Shown here: piece after piece, positions 1-5,301 of the stretch
How positions within the stretch are numbered: the first letter of the stretch is position 1
Layout: each line of letters opens with the position of its first letter
NCBI GenBank assembly: GCA_949288685.1
Contig: CASELB010000058.1
Location: 1-7,087, forward strand
Direction: 5' to 3'
Length of the DNA: 7,087 bases
Source: an uncultured bacterium
GTDB lineage: Bacteria > Cyanobacteriota > Vampirovibrionia > Gastranaerophilales > Gastranaerophilaceae
Position numbers and translations under genes: made by a program
Notes under the pieces: generated by a model
The model's database searches: none
What the model was told of the DNA's origin: nothing
Seen by the model: the letters and a program-made list of their open reading frames with translations, nothing else

Positions 1-133
1 AATTCGACTGTGTAACCTCGATTAGCTTGATTGGTATCAATTTAACCCGACTGACAGAACCTGCTATAAAACAACCACACATTCACTGTTGCTTTCATAC
101 ACTCTGTTCCCGGGACTAATTGTCTGCGGTTTC
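1..133 (-). other. Possible structured RNA or long 5' leader, leaving the left edge
   Basis: No convincing gene is visible here. Positions 1-120 are about 41% G+C by hand count, clearly richer than the flanking AT-rich intergenic DNA, which in an AT-rich genome often marks a structured RNA. A leftward promoter ends at about 140 and predicts an RNA starting near 133 with GAAACCGC. On the minus strand, CCCG (114-111) and ACAGAG (107-102) can pair with CGGG (49-46) and TTCTGT (59-54) across a small internal loop. A further 5-bp hairpin with a 4-nt loop lies at 27-40. Short minus-strand frames begin with ATG at 99 (18 codons) and at 82 (open to the edge), but neither has a Shine-Dalgarno. I could not match it to tmRNA, RNase P RNA, SRP RNA, a tRNA or a riboswitch I know. 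It may be the 5' leader of a gene beyond the window. Confidence 0.35.
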
Positions 134-139
134 AAGGTA

Positions 140-168
140 ATAGTATCAAAAAATAAATTAAAAATCAA
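140..168 (-). promoter_or_regulatory. Leftward promoter with extended -10
   Basis: On the minus strand a -35 box TTGATT (168-163) is separated by exactly 17 bp from a -10 box TACTAT (145-140). The -10 is preceded by TG plus one base, giving the extended form TGATACTAT (148-140). The start point would be a G near 133. It lies 9-37 bp past the stop codon of the antiporter gene, so it opens a new transcription unit reading out of the left edge. The evidence is motif and spacing only. Confidence 0.5.
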
Positions 169-176
169 GCAGTTTG

Positions 177-1769
177 TTAAGAAGCGTAAAAAACAACCGT
201 GTCATTCAATTCTATTTTAGTATTTCCGTTGGGTACAAATGAGGAATTTCCGCGTTTTATGATTGCTATTAAAAATTTTTCACCGCAGTTGAGGTCTTTT
301 ATTTTTTTATTTAGCCACTTGTGTTCATCATCTATGGTTGTTTCACATAAATTTATATCACTCTTTGAATTAGAAACAGTCGTTCCTGATAATATTTCAT
401 CGCCTGAAAGTAGTCTTGTATCTCCGTTTGGCACGATTTTTTCACCATTTCTGGTGACAAGTAGTATCAGTGTATCGTCACTCATTTGGATATCTTTTAA
501 GCAGGCTCCGTTCCACGGGTGTTTGTCCGTAATCCTTAGTGTACTTAAATTTATTGCAGACTCCTGCTGGTAATCATTAAATGTTTTTCTAACGTCACAG
601 AATCTGTCAATCATATTTTCTTTCTTAGCAATTAACGGCAGCAGAGACCCCTGTATTGCAACCGAAAGTAATACGACAATAAATACTATATGAAATAAAT
701 CGTATTTTAAAGCGGCGCTGTCAGCAACTACAAGTATAGCAAATACTATTGATGCGGCACCTCTTAGCCCCGCCCAGCATATAAAAGAAATTTGAGAAAG
801 AGGTGCTTTAAACGGCAGCATAATAGCTGAAACTGCGAGTGGACGGGCAATAAATGAAAGAAACAGCATAATTAGACATGCAGGAATTATACTTTCAGGA
901 ATTTTGTGCGGAAAAGCAAGAAATCCTATTAAGAAAAAAATTAATATTTGTGAGAGGGCTGTAATTCCGTCAAAGAAATAAATCATGCTAATTTTATTTT
1001 TAATTTCACTGTTACCCAAGATTAATCCGGCTGTATAAACACTTAAATAGCCGTTTCCGCCAATTAAATCAGGTAAGGCAAAGGCTGCAAGGGCTACTGC
1101 TACCATAAAAAGAGTATCCGTTCCTTCAGACAGAATACGTGTATTCTTAAAAATAAATATTGCAAAATATGAAATTAAAACACCAGCAATAACGCCTATA
1201 CCAATTTGAGATAATAGCATAGGAACAATTGTTCCTGTATTTCCTGAATGAAGGAAAGAAATTCCTATTATTGTAAGCATATACGCAAATGGGTCATTGC
1301 TTCCGCTTTCAATTTCCAGCACGGGAGCTGTATTATATTTGAGATTAAGTCGTTTTGAACGCAAAATTGCAAAAACTGACGCTGCATCAGTCGAACTTAT
1401 TACTGAACCAATCAGGAAACTTTCAGCAAATGAGATTTTTAAAATATAAAAGCAAAACGCTGTTACAAGCAGAGCTGTAATAACAGTGCCGGCTGATGAT
1501 AACAATATTGCCTGGGCGGTTGCTTTTTTATCCTCAAGTTTTTTGGTGCAAAAGCCGCCGTAAAAAATTATAAACAGCAGACCTATTGAACATAATTTTG
1601 AAGTAAGGTCATAATCATCAAATGAAATCCTGAATACTCCGTCAGAGCCGAACAGCATTCCTAAAAACATAAAAAATAACAGCGCCGGCATACCAAGTTT
1701 GCTGGAAAACTTATTTGTAATAATACAGGAAAATATTACTATTGCGCAAAATAAAATTATTGTTGACAT
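177..1769 (-). CDS. nhaP2: NhaP2-like K+/H+ antiporter with two RCK_C domains
   Basis: Inner-membrane cation/proton antiporter of the CPA1 family, closest in motifs to NhaP2 (CvrA), which exports K+ for H+ in E. coli. The first ~380 residues are a string of hydrophobic segments. They carry the motifs SSTDAASVF (about 125-133) and ESGSNDP (about 154-160), whose Asp is the expected ion/proton site, and GLRGAASIVFAI (about 334-345). The soluble tail holds two consecutive RCK_C (TrkA-C) repeats, about 407-462 and 471-530, each with a 'VPNG-x-T' turn; such domains normally sense ligand or pH. Length 530 aa is near family size. An upstream in-frame ATG at 1781 gives 534 aa, but I prefer 1769: AGGAG lies 4 nt before it, and the protein then aligns with the NhaP2 N-terminus. 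Divergent from a carbonic anhydrase. K+ rather than Na+ is inferred from motif similarity. Confidence 0.9.
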   Translation of the reverse strand: MSTIILFCAIVIFSCIITNKFSSKLGMPALLFFMFLGMLFGSDGVFRISFDDYDLTSKLCSIGLLFIIFYGGFCTKKLEDKKATAQAILLSSAGTVITALLVTAFCFYILKISFAESFLIGSVISSTDAASVFAILRSKRLNLKYNTAPVLEIESGSNDPFAYMLTIIGISFLHSGNTGTIVPMLLSQIGIGVIAGVLISYFAIFIFKNTRILSEGTDTLFMVAVALAAFALPDLIGGNGYLSVYTAGLILGNSEIKNKISMIYFFDGITALSQILIFFLIGFLAFPHKIPESIIPACLIMLFLSFIARPLAVSAIMLPFKAPLSQISFICWAGLRGAASIVFAILVVADSAALKYDLFHIVFIVVLLSVAIQGSLLPLIAKKENMIDRFCDVRKTFNDYQQESAINLSTLRITDKHPWNGACLKDIQMSDDTLILLVTRNGEKIVPNGDTRLLSGDEILSGTTVSNSKSDINLCETTIDDEHKWLNKKIKDLNCGEKFLIAIIKRGNSSFVPNGNTKIELNDTVVFYAS

Positions 1770-1835
1770 TTTACTCCTCATATTCAGCTTAACATAAATT
1801 TTTATTTTCTCATAATTTTTTGATATAATTTGAGT
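1770..1835. promoter_or_regulatory. Divergent control region, antiporter / carbonic anhydrase
   Basis: This 66-bp AT-rich stretch separates the two start codons and must hold both promoters unless one starts inside a coding region. The rightward promoter is clear and listed separately. For the leftward antiporter gene the only strong element is the Shine-Dalgarno AGGAG (1774-1778 on the minus strand). I saw no good -10/-35 pair for it. With so little space, the two promoters probably overlap and may compete. Confidence 0.5.
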
Positions 1836-1836
1836 A
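1821..1836 (+). promoter_or_regulatory. Extended -10 promoter, leaderless carbonic anhydrase
   Basis: TGATATAAT at 1821-1829 is a perfect TGn-extended -10 with the consensus TATAAT hexamer. The usual -35 position (about 1801-1806, TTTATT) is poor, as often seen with extended -10 promoters. If the hexamer ends at -7, +1 is position 1836, the A of an ATG that opens the carbonic anhydrase frame. The transcript would thus be leaderless, which fits the absence of a Shine-Dalgarno before this ATG. Confidence 0.6.
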
Positions 1837-2420
1837 TGAATATGATACCTGATAAGGCAAAAAAAGAGCTTGAAAAATTATTAAACGGGAACAAGAATTT
1901 TGTTAACGGTACCCCGTGTGCTTCGAATATGTCTCTTGAAACACTTAGAAAATACGCATTCCATCAGGAGCCTTATGCGGTTGTTCTTAGTTGTTCAGAC
2001 TCGCGTGTCGTGCCGGAAATAATATTTGATTGCGGTATAGGTGAACTGTTTGTTGTAAGAGTTGCTGGCATTACCGCAGGTCCTAACGTAGTTGAGAGTC
2101 TGGAATACGCTGTATATAAACTTAAGGTTCCGCTTATGATTTTGCTCGGACACGACGACTGCGGCGTGATGAAATACGCCAGGGAACATTATCCGGAGAA
2201 AACAGGACATTTTGATTCTATTTTAAATTGCGTGTATCCTGTTCTTAATCAGAAAGAAGATATTACTTGCCACAACTTTTTTGCCCAACAGCATACAATT
2301 TGGGTTGAAAAATATTTAATGGAAAATTCCGCTATTATAGCTGATGCCATAAATAAAGGGGATTTATATATAGCAAAATGTCATTTAGATCACTCTACAG
2401 GGCTTGTAAATCTTATTTAG
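1836..2420 (+). CDS. Beta-class carbonic anhydrase
   Basis: Cytoplasmic zinc enzyme interconverting CO2 and bicarbonate. From the ATG at 1836 the protein is 194 aa, normal for bacterial beta-carbonic anhydrases. The zinc site is complete: Cys53 and the Asp55-Arg57 dyad in SCSDSR, then His106 and Cys109 in LGHDDCG. The segment between them (GELFVVRVAGITAGPNVVES) is typical of the family. Start choice: TTG at 1830 lies upstream of the inferred transcription start, ATG at 1836 coincides with it, and ATG at 1842 is a third option; none has a Shine-Dalgarno. The last codons overlap the last codons of the convergent DJ-1-like gene by 8 bp. Next to a K+/H+ antiporter, a role in cytoplasmic pH or bicarbonate supply is likely, but this is inferred from position only. 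Confidence 0.95.
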   Translation: MNMIPDKAKKELEKLLNGNKNFVNGTPCASNMSLETLRKYAFHQEPYAVVLSCSDSRVVPEIIFDCGIGELFVVRVAGITAGPNVVESLEYAVYKLKVPLMILLGHDDCGVMKYAREHYPEKTGHFDSILNCVYPVLNQKEDITCHNFFAQQHTIWVEKYLMENSAIIADAINKGDLYIAKCHLDHSTGLVNLI

Positions 2421-2434
2421 AGAGCCATTTTATT
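2401..2434 (+). terminator. Weak rho-independent terminator overlapping the stop codon
   Basis: GGCT (2401-2404) can pair with AGCC (2423-2426), and TAAAT (2407-2411) with ATTTA (2415-2419), around a CTT loop. A small internal loop and a possible U-G pair lie between the two stems. ATTTTATTATT follows directly. The stem contains the carbonic anhydrase stop codon and the end of the opposite gene. The tail suits rightward termination only. The stem is imperfect, so this is tentative. Confidence 0.4.
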
Positions 2435-3072
2435 ATTGCGTTTGCAAATGCCTCTGATGACTGGAAATTTTGTCCGGTTATAAGGTTATCATCTTCAACA
2501 ATATTAACTTCACCCGGTGATTTTTTAACAAATTTTGCACCAAGCTCCTTCAGCCGGTCTTCCAGTGAAAATGGTAGTATATCTACTTTGTTATTAACAA
2601 CTTCCTCCTCATTGGTAAAACACGTTAATTTTCGGTCGTTTACAAATGGTACTCCGTTAATACAGGCTTTTAATAATCCTGCCGGTCCGTGGCAAACTGC
2701 GGCAATAAGTTTATCTTTTTTATTAAATTCCTCTATTTTTTTTGCAAGTTCTAAATCTTTTGCCAAGTCAAACATTGGACCATGCCCGCCCGGCAATACA
2801 AGGGCATCATAACTTGAACTTTCCAGAGTATCCAATTTTCTGACATTATTTATACCGGTTTGTGCAGAGCTATAATTACCTGTCTCGGCAAAATACAGAC
2901 TTGCAGGATCTATCGGAGGTGAATCTCCGGTTGGAGTTGCAACAGTAATCAAATACCCTTCATTTAAAAATTTTGTATAAGGAACTGCAAATTCTTCAAA
3001 CCAAACACCTGTCGGCTTACCGTTTTTTGTAATACTTGTGCTGGTTAATACCATTAAAATATTTAGACTCAT
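2413..3072 (-). CDS. DJ-1/PfpI family protein, Hsp31-like
   Basis: Member of the DJ-1/PfpI (class I glutamine amidotransferase-like) superfamily, in the Hsp31-like branch. Known members act as holdase chaperones and/or glutathione-independent glyoxalases that turn methylglyoxal into lactate; some have been linked to deglycation. At 219 aa it has the single-domain length. Visible features are the early TGVWFEEF block with Glu26, the LVLPGGHGP loop (91-99), the nucleophile elbow AVCHGPAGLL with Cys127-His128, and the terminal GQNFQSS (200-206), a variant of the family's GQNPxSS. There is no signal peptide, so it should be cytoplasmic. AAAGGAG (3084-3078 on the minus strand) lies 5 nt before the ATG, but is buried in a perfect inverted repeat. 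It lies 58 nt after gmhA on the same strand and probably shares its transcript. Chaperone and glyoxalase roles cannot be separated from sequence. Confidence 0.9.
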   Translation of the reverse strand: MSLNILMVLTSTSITKNGKPTGVWFEEFAVPYTKFLNEGYLITVATPTGDSPPIDPASLYFAETGNYSSAQTGINNVRKLDTLESSSYDALVLPGGHGPMFDLAKDLELAKKIEEFNKKDKLIAAVCHGPAGLLKACINGVPFVNDRKLTCFTNEEEVVNNKVDILPFSLEDRLKELGAKFVKKSPGEVNIVEDDNLITGQNFQSSEAFANAIIKWLSK

Positions 3073-3115
3073 TTTTTCTCCTTTATATTAAGGTTATTAT
3101 CTAAGGAGAAAAAAT
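3071..3115 (-). promoter_or_regulatory. Perfect 13-bp hairpin masking RBS and start of the Hsp31-like gene
   Basis: On the minus strand, ATTTTTTCTCCTT (3115-3103) is the exact reverse complement of AAGGAGAAAAAAT (3083-3071), with a 19-nt loop between. The second arm holds the Shine-Dalgarno AAGGAG and the A and T of the start ATG, so the folded mRNA would hide the ribosome site. The stem has three G-C and ten A-U pairs; a hand nearest-neighbour estimate gives roughly -11 to -12 kcal/mol after the loop penalty. Inside the loop CCTT can instead pair with the AAGG of the same Shine-Dalgarno, a weaker alternative. No T-run follows either arm, so it does not look like a terminator. It could be a thermosensor or another translational switch. 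Confidence 0.6.
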
Positions 3116-3130
3116 CCATCCGACATAAGA

Positions 3131-3709
3131 TTAAGAATTAAATATTACTTTTTCAACAATATCGCAAATAATATGTTCTATCATGATGTGACACTCCTGA
3201 ATTACCGGCACATTATCCGACGGAACTTTAATTATGCAGTCACAAATTTTATCAATCGGAGCTGCTGTTTTCCCTGTTAAGCCAATGGTATAAATATTAG
3301 AGCTTTTTGCTGTATTAACAGCATTTACAATATTTGGTGAAGTTCCTGATGTTGAGATGGCAATAAAAACATCCCCTTGTTTTGCAAGTGTTTGAATTTG
3401 GCGTACAAAAATATTTTCATATCCTAAATCATTGCTCACCGCAGTAAGAATTGAAGAATCAGTTGTGAGCGCAATAGCCGGCAGTCCGCGCCGTTCTATT
3501 GCAAATTTTGAAACAAACTCTCCCGCCATGTGCTGGGCATCGGCAGCAGAGCCGCCGTTGCCTGCAGTAAAAACAGTTCCGCCGTTCTTAAATGTATTTA
3601 TAATTAAATCAGCAGCAGTGCTAATATTATTTATAATTCCATCATCATTTGATATTTTATTTTTTGTTTCGATGCATTCTTGAATATACTCTTTAATTAA
3701 TGTTTTCAT
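3131..3709 (-). CDS. gmhA: D-sedoheptulose-7-phosphate isomerase GmhA
   Basis: Converts sedoheptulose 7-phosphate to D-glycero-D-manno-heptose 7-phosphate, the first step toward ADP-heptose for lipopolysaccharide core and related surface glycans. The protein is 192 aa, the same length as E. coli GmhA, and is a single SIS domain. Visible landmarks are AGNGGSAADAQH (49-60), Glu64, STSGTSPN (119-126) and QECHIMIEH (171-179). His60, Glu64, Gln171 and His179 line up with the metal and catalytic residues His61, Glu65, Gln172 and His180 of E. coli by one-residue offset, so it should be active. AGGA (3722-3719 on the minus strand) sits 9 nt before the ATG; the 44-nt gap from the glycosyltransferase stop is unusually purine-rich, with several GAGG/AGGGG-like stretches. 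Same strand as, and likely cotranscribed with, the upstream heptosyltransferase-like gene. The partner genes hldE and gmhB are not in the window. Confidence 0.95.
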   Translation of the reverse strand: MKTLIKEYIQECIETKNKISNDDGIINNISTAADLIINTFKNGGTVFTAGNGGSAADAQHMAGEFVSKFAIERRGLPAIALTTDSSILTAVSNDLGYENIFVRQIQTLAKQGDVFIAISTSGTSPNIVNAVNTAKSSNIYTIGLTGKTAAPIDKICDCIIKVPSDNVPVIQECHIMIEHIICDIVEKVIFNS

Positions 3710-3753
3710 AATTACTTGTCCTGACTACCCCTTTATTTACCTCTATTTCCCTC

Positions 3754-4752
3754 TTATTTTGTTTGCAATATATCATTTTTAATTTTATTTAGTACAGACC
3801 GCGGGGTAATACTATCTATACACGGCGCATATTTTTCACCGAGTCTTAGTTGTTTACATTTCTTTTTCCAACAATATTTACAACCGGTTATCGGTTCAAT
3901 ATAAAATCCGTTAGCGCCGTAAGGTTTAATTTTATCCGGGGAAGTTGAGCCTAAAATTACCAGAGTTTTTACATTGTGTGCAGAAGCGATATGTATTGGA
4001 CCCGTATCACCGGCTATAACCAAATCCGCAAAGGAGAAAAGTGCGTTCGACTCAGCAAGTGAATATTTGCCTGACAAAATGACAGTATTTGGTGCTGCAA
4101 GTTGTTGATGATACTCAAATTCTGCTGCATTACCGCACACAAAAACAGTTCCGCCGTAATTTTGAATAAGCAGCTTTGACAGTTCAGCCCACTTTTCTAT
4201 ATCCCAGATTCTTCCCTGTCTTGTATAATCAGAGCTGCCGCCCGGGGCAAATACAACATACGGACGCGGGTATTTGTCCAGGTCCTTTTTGACAGTTGCA
4301 GCAGAATCCTTATCAGCTGTAATATACAGCCTGTCCGGCAATATCAAATCTTTTATTACCTGTTTTGCTGTAAAATAAAAATTTTCAACAAGTGATTTAT
4401 TAAAGTCTTTTTTATTGACTATTAATCCGGGCATTGAAAGCAACGTAAGTATTATACTTCTGATAGTAATTGAAAGGTTAAAAATAATATCATAGTGTTC
4501 ATTACGAAAGTTATCGGATAATTCCAAAATCTGTCTGTTTTTATTTTTATAGTTTGATTTCCATCCGATAAAATTATCAATATAATTGCAGTTTTTTAAA
4601 AGTGTGATAAGCGACTCGTGTGTCAGATAATCAACCTGCCAGTCGGGGTGAGTTAGTTTTATTGCGTACGGAATTATAGTAGCCCATATACTATCTCCAA
4701 TTGCTCCCAGTTTTATTATCAGAATTTTTTTCTTATTGTTATCCTTCTTCAT
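3754..4752 (-). CDS. Glycosyltransferase family 9, heptosyltransferase (WaaF/RfaF)-like
   Basis: Cytoplasmic-face glycosyltransferase expected to move heptose from ADP-heptose onto a lipid or glycan acceptor. The 332-aa protein has the GT-B plan of family GT9: an N-terminal strand and turn with KLGAIGDSIWATIIP (14-28), Asp20 matching the proposed catalytic Asp; a second Rossmann half opening with VVFAPGGSS (166-174) and GRIWDIEKWAEL; and the donor site GDTGPIHIASAH (248-259) followed by LGSTSPDKIKPYG. Near the C-terminus, Cys291, Cys294, Cys299 and Cys311 form a C-x2-C-x4-C-x11-C cluster, common in WaaF-like proteins and recalling the iron-binding cysteines of TibC-type heptosyltransferases. 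No Shine-Dalgarno precedes the ATG; an extended -10 implies a leader of about 5 nt. The neighbour gmhA supports heptose as the donor sugar. The acceptor is unknown, so WaaF versus another GT9 role stays open. Confidence 0.88.
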   Translation of the reverse strand: MKKDNNKKKILIIKLGAIGDSIWATIIPYAIKLTHPDWQVDYLTHESLITLLKNCNYIDNFIGWKSNYKNKNRQILELSDNFRNEHYDIIFNLSITIRSIILTLLSMPGLIVNKKDFNKSLVENFYFTAKQVIKDLILPDRLYITADKDSAATVKKDLDKYPRPYVVFAPGGSSDYTRQGRIWDIEKWAELSKLLIQNYGGTVFVCGNAAEFEYHQQLAAPNTVILSGKYSLAESNALFSFADLVIAGDTGPIHIASAHNVKTLVILGSTSPDKIKPYGANGFYIEPITGCKYCWKKKCKQLRLGEKYAPCIDSITPRSVLNKIKNDILQTK

Positions 4753-4881
4753 TGCTTAATTTTATAATAACATAAATTTTATTCTTATAATTTGCTTTAC
4801 ATCTCACTGTGTGTTAATTTTTATTAAGTAAATAACAAAAAATTTTTTTGTTCAGCGTTAAAGTTATCAGGAGGTAAAATA
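4753..4881. promoter_or_regulatory. Divergent AT-rich control region before the orphan gene
   Basis: This is 129 bp between two divergent start codons. Besides the leftward promoter, a weak rightward extended -10 TGTGTTAAT (4810-4818) would start RNA near 4825. TTAAT and ATTAA (4814-4827) form a short inverted repeat around TTTT. AACAAAAAATTTTTTTGTT (4834-4852) is a near-perfect A/T palindrome that may bend DNA or fold as a 7-bp stem. The rightward gene has a strong Shine-Dalgarno, AGGAGGT (4869-4875), 6 nt before its ATG. I cannot assign a regulator. Confidence 0.35.
4757..4772 (-). promoter_or_regulatory. Extended -10 promoter, near-leaderless heptosyltransferase operon
   Basis: On the minus strand TGTTATTAT (4772-4764) is a TGn-extended -10 whose hexamer TATTAT differs from consensus at one base. 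No good -35 is seen 16-18 bp upstream. The predicted start is near 4757, leaving about 5 nt before the ATG at 4752, too short for a Shine-Dalgarno, and none is present. An overlapping TATAAA (4766-4761) would put the start only 2 nt before the ATG. It would drive the three-gene string down to 2413. Confidence 0.45.
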
Positions 4882-5301
4882 ATGTATGAAATAGCTGGTT
4901 CGGACAGATTTTACGATATAAAGAATAATGCATACTGGGCAAATATCCACTTGAAATCCAAATTACCTGCAGATAAGTGTGCTGCTGAAGATGTGGCGGA
5001 TCATATCAATGATTGCAGCAAGCATCCTACACAGGGTATGTTGGCGCGTGAGTGGTCAAAGCCTGACAGATATTCTTCATATTATAGAAGGAATAAAGCT
5101 GATTATTCTAGATTTGACTGCGTAAAGCAGGCAAATGATTCTTTTAAATCAAAATACAATGAATTATATCCCAGAACAGGCAGTACACGTAAAAAACTTA
5201 TAGAAAGCGGGAGTATAGTGTTAGATACAGTAAAGCCGATTAAGAAAGATTTTAAGCGTACATTAATTAAATTGTACAGCAAGATTACCCGGCTGTTTTA
5301 A
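4882..5301 (+). CDS. Orphan basic protein of unknown function
   Basis: I do not recognise this 139-aa protein. It is probably a real gene: near-ideal Shine-Dalgarno AGGAGGT with 6-nt spacing, an uninterrupted frame with base use like its neighbours, and a stop (5299-5301) packed 4 bp into the convergent dnaB end. There is no signal peptide or membrane segment, so it should be cytoplasmic. By count it has 28 Lys/Arg against 17 Asp/Glu, ten tyrosines (a cluster around 64-75) and three cysteines (33, 45, 80). Residues about 104-139 look like a strongly basic amphipathic helix or helices ending in LYSKITRLF, which could contact nucleic acid or the inner face of the membrane. Both neighbours are transcribed in the opposite direction, so no operon hints at its role. 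It could be lineage-restricted. Confidence 0.75.
   Translation: MYEIAGSDRFYDIKNNAYWANIHLKSKLPADKCAAEDVADHINDCSKHPTQGMLAREWSKPDRYSSYYRRNKADYSRFDCVKQANDSFKSKYNELYPRTGSTRKKLIESGSIVLDTVKPIKKDFKRTLIKLYSKITRLF

Noticed and set aside
3..119. Plus-strand frame open for 38 codons from the left edge to TAA at 117-119
   Set aside because: The translation is rich in Cys and His, resembles no family I know and is no longer than chance allows. A leftward promoter and paired segments explain the region better.
199..573. Plus-strand open frame of 124 codons opposite the antiporter
   Set aside because: It lies antisense to the RCK_C region of a clear antiporter gene, has no Shine-Dalgarno and gives a low-complexity serine/phenylalanine-rich product.
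2378..2812. Plus-strand open frame of 144 codons over the DJ-1-like gene
   Set aside because: It overlaps the end of the carbonic anhydrase gene in another frame and mirrors a well-supported opposite-strand gene; its serine-rich product is typical of an antisense shadow.
3071..3115. Reading the inverted repeat as a rho-independent terminator for gmhA
   Set aside because: The T-run is in the first arm of the stem in the transcribed direction and is paired with the A-run. No unpaired T-tract follows the stem on either strand, and the stem is AU-rich.
3432..3683. Plus-strand open frame of 83 codons over gmhA
   Set aside because: Antisense to a gene with full catalytic residues; no ribosome site.
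4834..4852. A6T7 palindrome as a terminator or specific operator
   Set aside because: It lacks a GC-rich stem, and simple A/T palindromes are frequent in such AT-rich spacers. It is noted only within the intergenic entry.
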